Shown: positions 9,038 through 17,395 of the stretch, one piece after another
Numbering within the stretch: the first letter of the stretch is position 1
Layout of the letters: each line of letters begins with the position of its first letter
From: Candidatus Kuenenia stuttgartensis
GTDB taxonomy: Bacteria; Planctomycetota; Planctomycetia; Planctomycetales; Planctomycetaceae
Reading direction: 5' to 3'
DNA length: 46,439 bases
Assembly (NCBI GenBank): GCA_945904015.1
Contig: CAMDPK010000043.1
Span: 1 to 46,439, forward strand
Program-made: the position numbers and the translations under genes
Notes under the pieces: model-generated
What the model was told of the DNA's origin: nothing
Database searches by the model: none
Seen by the model: only the letters and a program-made list of their open reading frames with translations

Positions 9038-9238
9038 CTACTTGGCGGAACTGGTTTTTCGTTTGGAGGCAGTCGTCGCTTTCCTCTTCGGACGCGACGG
9101 CTTCGTGATGAGCTTACCACGACGTGCTTGTTGGGCTTCCAGTTTCTCGATGTGCTTCAACAAACCCTCCATGCCGCCATGTTTTTGCAGCATTTGCTCG
9201 CGTCTCTTCCACACTTCTTCCATGATGACATCTGTCAT
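9038..9238 (-). CDS. Small charged protein, putative partner of the PIN protein
   Basis: A 66-residue protein with a helical N-terminal part (EEVWKRREQMLQKHGGMEGLLKHIEKLEAQQARRG) and a very basic Lys/Arg/Ser/Thr tail. The pattern of an EEVW..R..hh.kHGG.....h..hE helix pair resembles small antitoxin-like proteins found beside PIN toxins, but I do not recognise a named family. Its ATG overlaps the stop of the PIN gene by four bases (ATGA), so the two are translationally coupled. The toxin-first order is the reverse of most vapBC operons. The basic tail could bind nucleic acid. Confidence 0.65.
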   Translation of the reverse strand: MTDVIMEEVWKRREQMLQKHGGMEGLLKHIEKLEAQQARRGKLITKPSRPKRKATTASKRKTSSAK

Positions 9239-9744
9239 GGCAACTCCTCTCGAACGACGGCCTGGCCAAATCGATCTTGTGGAATCGACTCCGGACTGAC
9301 CAATAGGGGTGCTCTCAGTTGACGCTCACGGCACAGACGATCCAGCCGGAGCTGGGCCGTGGCATTTGCCAAATGAGCGTAATTCCAAGTCAGGAGGTAA
9401 TCCATCTCGTGGCAGACGGCCAGCGCCAAATGCCAGGCGTCAATCGGCTTGTTGTCGGGAATTAACTTCGCTTCGAGCAGACTGCTCCAAAGCCGTTTCA
9501 CATTTCCCGTCAGTGGGCATTTCCGCAAAGAGCGGCTCATTCGCACGCATTCCGTTTGATACCGATAAATTCCCGTTTGCAGTTCGGTCTCCACAAATCT
9601 CGAACCCCACAATTCAAACAGCCGCCGTTCCGCGTTCCACCACTCACGAGTTTTCGATCTCCGCAACTGCCCCTCCGCGCTTGGCCCTGAGTGCCAAAAT
9701 GCGGAAATGAAACTGGAATCGAGATAGACGCGGGGCTTTCGCAT
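9235..9744 (-). CDS. PIN-domain protein, putative type II toxin ribonuclease
   Basis: A 169-residue PIN-like protein. It begins RKPRVYLDSSFISAFW, where the first acidic residue of the PIN fold sits in YLDSS. It continues with a variable middle (VETELQTGIYRYQTECVR, giving the second acidic position) and ends with KPIDAWHLALAVCHEMDYLLTWNYAHLANA, which carries the D..HLA helix and the late Asp/Thr-Trp-Asn strand typical of this subgroup. PIN proteins are Mg2+-dependent ribonucleases, often toxins. The frame could start six codons earlier at GTG, but ATG 9744 has AAAGG at 10 bases. It overlaps the small partner gene by four bases and lies 28 bases downstream of the thiolase gene on the same strand. 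Confidence 0.8.
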   Translation of the reverse strand: MRKPRVYLDSSFISAFWHSGPSAEGQLRRSKTREWWNAERRLFELWGSRFVETELQTGIYRYQTECVRMSRSLRKCPLTGNVKRLWSSLLEAKLIPDNKPIDAWHLALAVCHEMDYLLTWNYAHLANATAQLRLDRLCRERQLRAPLLVSPESIPQDRFGQAVVREELP

Positions 9745-9772
9745 CGACAACGAGCCTTTCACGAACGAGCGG

Positions 9773-10930
9773 TCAGCACGCCTCGAAGATCGTCGCGACT
9801 CCCTGGCCTTGGCCGACGCAGAGCGTGGCGAGGCCGAGCTTCGCTCCGGTGTCTTTCATGCGATGCAGCAGCGTCGTTGCGACGCGTGCTCCGCTGGCCC
9901 CCAGCGGATGGCCCAGCGCGATCGCTCCGCCGCGTGTGTTGACCTTCGACTCGTCGATGCCGAGCAGCTTCAAAACGGAGAGCACCTGCACGGCGAAGGC
10001 TTCGTTGATCTCGATGCAGTCGATGTCTGACAGCTTCAGTCCCGCCCGTTTCAGAGCCTTGTTCACGGCCGGCACTGGGCCGATTCCCATTTCTTCGGGA
10101 GCAACTCCGGCAACCGCCATCGAGCGGACTTTCACCAGCGGCTTGAAGCCGAGTTCGCGTGCCTTGTCCTCCGACATCATCAGCAACGCCGCCGCACCAA
10201 CGCTGACTTGCGAAGCGTTGCCGGCGGTCACGCTCCCTCCGGCGGGATTGAACGCGGGGGGCAGTTTGTCCAAGCCTTCCGCGGTCGTGTCTTGGCGGAG
10301 ACCTTGATCGGTGGCGATCAGCGACTTCAAGCCGATCTCGTTGCGGCCCCAGGTCGGGATGATCTCGGCGGCGAACGCGCCCGATCGAGTCGCTTCGCAC
10401 GCGGACTGCTGGCTGCGAGCGGCGAATTCGTCCTGTCGTTGACGACTGATGTCGTACTTCACAGCCAGGAACTCGGCAGTCAGACCCATGTTCATGATCG
10501 CTTCGCTGTGCTTGCGGAACAGCGACGGCGCGGGGTTGTAGTCTTTGTTCGCCGGGATGTGATCCATGTGCTCGACGCCGCCGGCAATCTGAATGTTCTC
10601 GACACCGGCCATGATCGCCATCGCACAGTCGTTGATCGCTTGCAGGCTCGACGCACAGTTGCGGTTGATCGTCACGCCGCCGACTTCGATCGGCAGGTCA
10701 GCCATCAACACGGCGATGCGGGCGATGTCGTAACCTTGCTCGCCCTGTTGCTGCACGCAGCCCCAACGGACGTCTTCGATCAAGTGCGGTTCGATGCCGG
10801 TTCGCTCGACCAGCGACTTCAACAGACCGGCCGACAACTCATCGGACCGCACGTCGCGGAAGTAACCGGAGTCGGCCGAGGCTTTGGCAATCGGAGTCCG
10901 AACGGCATCGACGATGACGGCAGTGGGCAT
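9773..10930 (-). CDS. Thiolase family protein (acetyl-CoA C-acyltransferase)
   Basis: A 385-residue cytosolic thiolase that cleaves or condenses acyl-CoA, in fatty-acid beta-oxidation or acetoacetyl-CoA formation. The nucleophile is Cys92 in NRNCASSLQAI. His341 in GHPLGASGAR and Cys371 in CVGQGQG complete the active site, and IEINEAFA carries the conserved NEAF motif. GGVEHMDHIP and MGLTAEFLA fit the FadA/FadI-like degradative branch. ATG 10930 follows GAGG at 12 bases, and the upstream extension of the frame lacks homology. No FadB/FadJ partner is adjacent, so degradative versus biosynthetic use is open. Confidence 0.93.
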   Translation of the reverse strand: MPTAVIVDAVRTPIAKASADSGYFRDVRSDELSAGLLKSLVERTGIEPHLIEDVRWGCVQQQGEQGYDIARIAVLMADLPIEVGGVTINRNCASSLQAINDCAMAIMAGVENIQIAGGVEHMDHIPANKDYNPAPSLFRKHSEAIMNMGLTAEFLAVKYDISRQRQDEFAARSQQSACEATRSGAFAAEIIPTWGRNEIGLKSLIATDQGLRQDTTAEGLDKLPPAFNPAGGSVTAGNASQVSVGAAALLMMSEDKARELGFKPLVKVRSMAVAGVAPEEMGIGPVPAVNKALKRAGLKLSDIDCIEINEAFAVQVLSVLKLLGIDESKVNTRGGAIALGHPLGASGARVATTLLHRMKDTGAKLGLATLCVGQGQGVATIFEAC

Positions 10931-11254
10931 GACTTGATCCTCATCCAGAAATCGTGAGCGAACCGTCGCAGGAAATAACAGAAAAACAACTGTTTGGGCA
11001 GAGTGAAGCCGAGCCTCGCTTGGCGGATCGACAATTTCTGAAAAGTCTCGCTTCGGATTCGTCGCGGTCCCTATTCTTCCTGGTGAGTCAGCTTCGTGCG
11101 GAATGTGATGAGGCGTCGTCGATGTGACGCACGCGCGGCTCTTCGGAGCCGGGGTCCGCTGTTGATTCTGGTTGGGCAGCGCCGTGCGGGACGTGGACTC
11201 GCAATGCAGGATCGAGCGGACTGTGGACCGTGGATCACGAGACACCGTGAATGC
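10931..11254. other. Intergenic stretch with one hairpin, no gene seen
   Basis: 324 bases between thiolase and RTX genes, with no convincing reading frame. A perfect hairpin CGGCTC-ttcg-GAGCCG at 11136-11151 lies about 105 bases past the RTX stop codon. It has no T-run but could terminate or protect the RTX transcript. Confidence 0.5.
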
Positions 11255-14200
11255 TCAAGGGCCCGTCAGCAGTGCTTCGAAGTCGAAGACAAACGCCTCG
11301 TCGATCAGATTTGGACGGCCGATGAGTCGGTCGATTCCGGTTCCGCTGGAAACCGTGTCTTGAGACCCGGTCAGGATGCGGTCGTCGTCGGGACCGGCCA
11401 AGATCAGGTCGGCTCCGGAGGAACCGCGCAGCGAGTCGTTTCCGGCTTCGCCCAGCAAGGTGTCGTTCCCGCTGTGGCCATCAATCCAGTCATGGCCCGC
11501 GTTGCCGTTGATGGCATCGTTGCCAGAGCCACCCAGCAGCGTGTCATCACCGTCGTCCCCCACGAGAGTATCGTGGCCGCTCTCGCCTGAGACGCGGTCA
11601 TGGCCCGATCCACCGAAGAGTCGATCGTCGCCACGTCCGCCGTCGAGAGTGTCGTTTCCGATGCCGCCTCGCAGGAGGTCCGCGCCGTTGCCACCCCGGA
11701 GACAATCCGCGCCGCTCCCGCCATCAATGGTGGCGGCGCGATTCCCAAACATCGACACGCGGTCGTTGCCCGAGCCGGCGTCAATCGCGATGTCCAGCGG
11801 CGACGTCAGACGGACCGAAATTCTGTCGTGGCCCGCCAACCCGAAGACCTTCAGTTGCGTGAGTCCCGCGGCCGGAATTCGCAAACGCTCGCGTCCGATC
11901 GTGACGCTGATCCCGCGCCGCGATTCGGTGATCGTGATCCGGTCACGCCCGTCGTCACCGACCACGAACAGCGTGGTGCCCACGACGAGCACGCCTTGCG
12001 ACGGAACTTCCACGGCGTTCACGAAGTGAACGGTTTCGACACCCTGAACCGTGATGGGAAACTCGTCGCCAATGGTGATCTTGTCGCCGTCCCGCAAAAC
12101 CAATTGGTTCTGAGCGTCGATGGTCAGCGTGTCGTTGCCGCCGTTGTCGAGAATCGTCAGCGACTCCGGCATGAGGAAACTCGTCTCCTCGAACGTGCCG
12201 TTGGTGCTTCGCAGGACGAACTCACCGGGAACGCCTGTCGGTTCCAAGACCGCGTTGTCGTCGGACTCCGGCAACTCGAACTGGATTCCGCCGATGGGCA
12301 GCTCGGTCAGGTCTACCGGTTCCAACCCGGTGTAATTGATGAGGATCAAGCTCTCCGGTGCGGGAAGTCCGTTGGGATCGAGCGGCACGATTTCCAGAGT
12401 TCCCGACGAGGCGTCCAACAACTCCACGTTCACGGACGAAACGCCCGTGCCGATGACTTCCAGCGAATCGGCTCCGAGTCCGCCGTCGTAGTTGATCTCC
12501 AATGGCAGGAGGTTGTCCGGAAGATTGACCAACAGCTTGTCGTCGTTGTCACCCAGATTCACGGTCAGTGATTGCAGCCCGCCGGTTTGTTGCAGCAGCG
12601 CGAGGTCGTCGCCAATCAGCACCTCGACGAGTCCGGCAACCGTGTCGAATCCGATCGTGGCGGTGTCGCTGGCGGTTGTGCCGCTCACGGCGGGTGCGGG
12701 GTCGGGGTTGAGCACACCGAAGCGTTCCATCCCATCGAAATTGATCGGCTGACCATTGTCGGAGGTGACCGTGCCAGAGTCGGAATTTCCGGGCGGGAGC
12801 ACCGGATTGTCCACTCCCTCCAACCGCACGAACAGAGTGTCGCCGGGCTGCCCGTTCTGACCCCGGCCGGAAATTGTCGTGACGACGCTCGGCGAGGCTG
12901 TGCCGAAGAAGACGTCATTGAAGTTGGTGCCAATCAGCTTCTCAACCGCCCTTTCCAGGAACAATAGGCTGCCATCCGCCAGAAAGAACTGCGACAAATC
13001 AATCCTGCTGAAGTCGATCACGACACGTTGCGAAAGCAGCGAAAAATCGAGCGTATCCAGTCCCCCTCCGGAAGACTCGTATCGGATGTCGCCGCTCGTC
13101 GTAAACATGAACAGGTCGTCACCATTACCGTCACGAATTGTGTTGCGTCCCTCGCGCCCGTCGAGCTGGTCGTCGCCGTCTCCCCCATCGAGCCTATCGT
13201 GCCCCAGCCCTCCGTCGAGCATGTCGTCTCCCGCGCCAGCGATGAGCGTGTCCGCACCATCGTCCCCTACCAGCGTGTCGTTTCCCTCCAGGCTGAATAG
13301 CGAGTCATCGCCGGCTCCGCCGCTGACCGAGTTGTTTCCCGCGCCAGCATTAATCGTGTCCGCACCATCGTCCCCTTCCAGCGTGTCGTCTCCCGCCAGG
13401 CTGACGAGAGAGTCATCGCCGGCTCCGCCTCTGACCGAGTTGTTTCCCGCGCCAGCGTTGAGCGTGTCCGCACCGGCCTCCCCTTCCAGCGTGTCGTCTC
13501 CCAGTTGACCAAATAGAAAGTCATCGCCGGCTCCGCCGCTGACCGAATCGTTTCCCTCGCCGCCAAACAGGAAGTTGTCCCCTGAGTTGCCGAGCAGTGT
13601 GTCGTTGTTCGCGCTGCCGATAATGATTTCAAAGGCAAAGCCGCTCGACAGCGTCAAATCCAGGTTGCCTGGAGCCACTGTCTGCGGATTCGCGGTCGCG
13701 ATGCTGAGCATCACTCCGAACGAGAAGAACGAGAACTCGATGAAGTCCTCCCCTTCGTCCTCGCCGGGGCTTTCGTCGAGCGTGTCCTGCCCCTGAGCCG
13801 CTCCCTCAAAACCATAGCCGTCGTCACCCGTGCCGCCGACGATTGAGTCGTCGCCGCCTTGGCCGAACAACGAATCGTTGCCGTCGCCGCCGTCGAGTTC
13901 GTCGTCGTCAGTACCTCCCTGAAGCGTATCGTTGCCGATTCCTCCGATGAGCGTGTCGTTTCCCGCGTCGCCGAAAATCTGATCGTTGCCGCCGAAGCCG
14001 ACAATCGAGTCGTCACCGGCACCACCCACAAGAATGTCGTTGCCCGATCCACCGGAGATCGTGTCGTTCCCGCCGTTGCCCCGCAGGTCATTGTCGCCGG
14101 AGGAGTCGACGATCACTTCGCGTCCAGGACCGCCGACGACCGTGTCGTTTCCGGGGCCGGGGGTCATGCCAATCGTAAATGCGGTAAAGTCCGACTCGAC

Positions 14201-14530
14201 CCGGAAGTCCGTCGCGTGTTCCTCGGTCGAGCTTCCGAAGAGGATGATCCCGCTGACATCGCTGAGCTTCACAAACTCACCCGTGTCCGAGTCCGGGTCG
14301 GGAATCGCCGTGTCGTTGATGAACACGAGATTGCCGTTGTGCGAGACGAGGATCACGTCGCCGTCCGCCCCGGCATTCGCAGTCAGCAGTCCGACCAGAG
14401 GCTGGTAAAGAACAGTCACCGTGAGCAGCGTGCGCTGTTCGAGAGGCTCGGCGCGACAAACCTTTCGGCGATTGTGGTGCTTCCGAGGCGTGCGGCGGTA
14501 AAAAGCATCCAACCAGCGGTGAAGCACCAT
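11255..14530 (-). CDS. RTX / hemolysin-type Ca2+-binding repeat protein with LEPR-XLL-like N-terminus
   Basis: A 1091-residue, very acidic, Gly/Asp-rich protein expected to be exported and to fold on binding Ca2+. Residues 25-38 (CRAEPLEQRTLLTV) match the planctomycetal LEPR-XLL-type signature seen at the start of giant surface proteins. Nonapeptide RTX repeats (GGxGxDxLx) form blocks at about 135-245, 300-475 and 950-1070. The intervening part (about 480-940) is beta-rich and without RTX repeats. In the second block a 36-residue unit, four nonapeptides, is repeated three times in tandem (DNA 13223-13546). GGGAG lies 6 bases before the ATG. There is no recognised catalytic domain and no adjacent type I secretion genes. 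A role in adhesion or matrix is inferred only from composition. Confidence 0.9.
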   Translation of the reverse strand: MVLHRWLDAFYRRTPRKHHNRRKVCRAEPLEQRTLLTVTVLYQPLVGLLTANAGADGDVILVSHNGNLVFINDTAIPDPDSDTGEFVKLSDVSGIILFGSSTEEHATDFRVESDFTAFTIGMTPGPGNDTVVGGPGREVIVDSSGDNDLRGNGGNDTISGGSGNDILVGGAGDDSIVGFGGNDQIFGDAGNDTLIGGIGNDTLQGGTDDDELDGGDGNDSLFGQGGDDSIVGGTGDDGYGFEGAAQGQDTLDESPGEDEGEDFIEFSFFSFGVMLSIATANPQTVAPGNLDLTLSSGFAFEIIIGSANNDTLLGNSGDNFLFGGEGNDSVSGGAGDDFLFGQLGDDTLEGEAGADTLNAGAGNNSVRGGAGDDSLVSLAGDDTLEGDDGADTINAGAGNNSVSGGAGDDSLFSLEGNDTLVGDDGADTLIAGAGDDMLDGGLGHDRLDGGDGDDQLDGREGRNTIRDGNGDDLFMFTTSGDIRYESSGGGLDTLDFSLLSQRVVIDFSRIDLSQFFLADGSLLFLERAVEKLIGTNFNDVFFGTASPSVVTTISGRGQNGQPGDTLFVRLEGVDNPVLPPGNSDSGTVTSDNGQPINFDGMERFGVLNPDPAPAVSGTTASDTATIGFDTVAGLVEVLIGDDLALLQQTGGLQSLTVNLGDNDDKLLVNLPDNLLPLEINYDGGLGADSLEVIGTGVSSVNVELLDASSGTLEIVPLDPNGLPAPESLILINYTGLEPVDLTELPIGGIQFELPESDDNAVLEPTGVPGEFVLRSTNGTFEETSFLMPESLTILDNGGNDTLTIDAQNQLVLRDGDKITIGDEFPITVQGVETVHFVNAVEVPSQGVLVVGTTLFVVGDDGRDRITITESRRGISVTIGRERLRIPAAGLTQLKVFGLAGHDRISVRLTSPLDIAIDAGSGNDRVSMFGNRAATIDGGSGADCLRGGNGADLLRGGIGNDTLDGGRGDDRLFGGSGHDRVSGESGHDTLVGDDGDDTLLGGSGNDAINGNAGHDWIDGHSGNDTLLGEAGNDSLRGSSGADLILAGPDDDRILTGSQDTVSSGTGIDRLIGRPNLIDEAFVFDFEALLTGP
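13223..13546 (-). repeat. Three tandem copies of a 108-base unit in the RTX gene
   Basis: Copies start at 13223, 13331 and 13439, with exact 108-base periodicity (36 codons, four RTX nonapeptides). They are highly similar at DNA level, e.g. GTTGTTTCCCGCGCCAGC opens two of them. This points to recent duplication rather than ancient RTX structure. Confidence 0.85.
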
Positions 14531-14743
14531 GACAGGCTCCCGAACGTTTGAGGTTCAAAGCAACACAGTCCGCAACTCCACGATAGCCCGACCACTTGTG
14601 GACTGGAGAATTCGAGGTCCAGCGAAATTCCACCAATTCAAATCACCCGACCCACAAACCAGTCTGGGCATGATCGAAAGCGACTATCAAGAACTTCTCG
14701 GAGAACTTCCCGAACTTTCGGTCAACCGAACGTCGCACACAAT

Positions 14744-14803
14744 CCAGCACGAAGCGCCAGCGAGTGGCAACGGGAGAAACCACTCGCTCGCGCTTCGTGC
14801 TGG
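14744..14803. repeat. Inverted repeat, GCACGAAGCGCCAGCGAGTGG family, copy 2
   Basis: Arms at 14744-14767 and 14780-14803 with a few mismatches, related to the element at 6487-6568. It lies 22 bases beyond the 3' end of the RNase P RNA gene and so may form its terminator hairpin. Confidence 0.75.
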
Positions 14804-14825
14804 TTCTGAAACCGCTCCTGAAAGA

Positions 14826-15281
<456 letters not shown>

Positions 15282-15287
15282 CTGGGG

Positions 15288-15293
15288 ATTATA
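15288..15293 (-). promoter_or_regulatory. -10 element of rnpB
   Basis: TATAAT on the minus strand, ending 7 bases before the P1 helix of RNase P RNA. No clear -35 match is seen at the expected distance. Confidence 0.7.
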
Positions 15294-15574
15294 GCCACGC
15301 CACGATTCGCATTCGCCTCGCAGGTCGCACTTTCGGAATCTCGCCGCTAAGTTTCTAGGCGGTCACAGCGAGATCGTCGTCGGCTAACTGGCCTTGTTGT
15401 AGCGCCCATCATGACGCTGTGATGTTCACGCCTTTGACGAGCTTCGCCGGCAGTCATAAATTCATCTGCGGCTTCCCCAGACATAATCTCGCCTCAACAT
15501 GAACCGTGACCCGCCTCGAAGCGTCCTTTGAATTAAACGTCGTCGCATCGGCTGCCTGAGCCGAGGACACAATC

Positions 15575-16075
15575 ATGATTATGGCCTCACCACAAGTGCT
15601 CGGCGAACTGATTCCCTGCGGCGGTGGCGACCCAGTCCCGCTGTTCAAGGGCAAGTTGTTGGTCGGTAGACGTTCGCATTGCGACATTCAGTTGCAGTTT
15701 CCAAACATCTCATCGCATCACTGCGAGTTGGAATTCATCAACGGCTTCTGGCGCGTCCAAGACCTCGGCAGCAGCAATGGCATCAAGATCAATGGCGATC
15801 GGTTGGACTCGAAGTGGCTGATGCCTGGCGATGTGCTGGCGATCGGGAAGCATCGTTACGAGATCCACTATTCGCCGCCGGATGGCCAGCGTCCTCCCGA
15901 AGACCAAGAGGACATTTTCTCACGCGGCCTGCTGGAGAAAGCCGGCCTGGCACGAAATCGTGAGTTGCCGCGCCGGACTGCGCCCTCGCAGCCGGTGCCA
16001 GAGTCGCCGCCACCACCGTCTAAGCAAACCTCGCCAGACGATGATGAGGCCATGAAGTGGCTGTCGGAGTTGTAA
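15575..16075 (+). CDS. FHA domain protein
   Basis: A 166-residue cytosolic protein with an N-terminal forkhead-associated domain (about 20-100), a phosphothreonine-binding module. Diagnostic motifs are LVGRRSHCDIQL (GR of strand 3-4), NISSHHCELEF (SxxH), and LGSSNGIKINGDRL (the SSNG turn). The rest (about 100-166) is a Pro/Ser-rich linker ending in an acidic helix DDDEAMKWLSEL, possibly a partner-binding tail. GAGGACA lies upstream of the ATG. ATG at 15581 is an alternative start. rsgA follows on the same strand after 73 bases. Confidence 0.9.
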   Translation: MIMASPQVLGELIPCGGGDPVPLFKGKLLVGRRSHCDIQLQFPNISSHHCELEFINGFWRVQDLGSSNGIKINGDRLDSKWLMPGDVLAIGKHRYEIHYSPPDGQRPPEDQEDIFSRGLLEKAGLARNRELPRRTAPSQPVPESPPPPSKQTSPDDDEAMKWLSEL

Positions 16076-16148
16076 GCGGCGAGGCAACTCTTCAACCTGC
16101 CCCTGCTTCGCCGTGACAGCTTGAATTCTTGCCCTGCGAAAAACTCTC

Positions 16149-17285
16149 ATGCGAGACAAACGCAAAGTCCGTGTCGACTTCCGCAAGAACCGCGAGAAGA
16201 TCACGCGCCTCGGCAACCTTGCTCGGCAGATGGGAGACGAAGCGGCCACAGACAAGGCGCACGATCAACTCGCCGGCAGCGAGCGACTTTCAGGCAAAGG
16301 ACGACTCAGTCGTCGCCGCACGATCATCGCGGCCGCAGGGGACTCCGCCGGCGGCGAAAGCCCGCAACGAGACATTGATGTCTCGAAATGTCTGACCGGG
16401 CGAGTGCTCAGTTCCGCTGGACTGTCAACCGTCGTGAGATGCGCGGACGGCCGCCGCTTCGAATGCACGATTCGCAAAGTCCTGCGGACGATGTCCCGCG
16501 ACGAACGAAGCATCGTCATCACCGGCGACGAAGTCCTGTTTCTGCCGGAGAGCAGCGACAAAGGTGTCATCGAGCGAGTCAATCCGCGGCACGGAGTGCT
16601 CGCGCGCGGCAGTCAGAACCGCGAGCACATTTTGGTCGCCAACATCGATCAAGTCGCCATCGTCGTCTCCGCCGGCGAACCGGCACTCAAGCCGCACCTG
16701 GTCGATCGCTTCCTCGTCAGTGCCGCGAAGGGAAATGTCGGCGCGATCATCTGCCTCAACAAAGTCGATCTGGTCGATCCGGCGGAACTGCAAATGCTCT
16801 GCGGCATCTACGGCCAGATCGGCAATGAGGTCGTTCTGCTCAGCGCCGAACGCCGACTGGGACTCGATCGACTGCGAGCCGTCCTGCGAAATCGCCAGAC
16901 CGTCATCGCGGGGCAAAGCGGAGTCGGCAAGTCGTCGCTGCTCAACGCGATTCAGCCCGGCCTGAGCCTCCGCACTGGCGAGGTCAGCGACTGGACCAAA
17001 AAAGGCAAGCACACGACACGCAACGCCGAGTTGTACGAACTCGAATTCGGCGGCTGGGTCGTGGACACACCCGGCATCCGCCAAATGGAACTCTGGGATG
17101 TGCATCCTGAAGAACTCGAAGGCTACTTCGTCGAGTTCCGGCCGTTTGTCCGCTTCTGCAAATTCCCGAATTGCCGCCACCTCCACGAATCCGGCTGCGG
17201 CGTGCGATCCGCAGCCGCACGCGGTTTGATTTCGACGCAGCGGTTCGAGAGCTATTGCAAGCTGGTGCTCGGCGATGGGGATTAA
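16149..17285 (+). CDS. rsgA: Ribosome small subunit-dependent GTPase A (RsgA/YjeQ)
   Basis: A 378-residue circularly permuted GTPase that checks late maturation of the 30S subunit. An N-terminal OB-fold (about 80-150, CLTGRVLSSAGLSTVVRCADG) is followed by the GTPase domain in permuted order: G4 NKVD at 204-207, G1 GQSGVGKSS at 255-263, a switch segment TKKGKHTTRNAELY, and G3 DTPG at 306-309. The C-terminal zinc finger has Cys337, Cys342, His344 and Cys350. The basic N-terminal extension of about 78 residues is longer than usual and could be unstructured. The ATG at 16149 overlaps no other gene, and a weak site precedes it. Confidence 0.95.
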   Translation: MRDKRKVRVDFRKNREKITRLGNLARQMGDEAATDKAHDQLAGSERLSGKGRLSRRRTIIAAAGDSAGGESPQRDIDVSKCLTGRVLSSAGLSTVVRCADGRRFECTIRKVLRTMSRDERSIVITGDEVLFLPESSDKGVIERVNPRHGVLARGSQNREHILVANIDQVAIVVSAGEPALKPHLVDRFLVSAAKGNVGAIICLNKVDLVDPAELQMLCGIYGQIGNEVVLLSAERRLGLDRLRAVLRNRQTVIAGQSGVGKSSLLNAIQPGLSLRTGEVSDWTKKGKHTTRNAELYELEFGGWVVDTPGIRQMELWDVHPEELEGYFVEFRPFVRFCKFPNCRHLHESGCGVRSAAARGLISTQRFESYCKLVLGDGD

Positions 17286-17395
17286 GGAAGTGCTTTGTCG
17301 TTCGCGCGGCCGTCGATAATCTGTTGTCCGCTCGATCGCCCCCGGCAAACCGATTGAGCGACCTGTTTCGACAATTGTCTTTGGGGCCTCGCGTC

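Noticed and set aside
11600..14551. Repetitive plus-strand frames opposite the RTX gene and a possible CRISPR-like array
   Set aside because: The periodicity (27 and 108 bases) is that of translated RTX nonapeptides on the minus strand. There are no constant repeats separated by unique spacers and no cas genes.
17171..17395. N-terminal extension of the DUF1501 protein
   Set aside because: It overlaps the end of rsgA and precedes the twin-arginine signal, which must be N-terminal.
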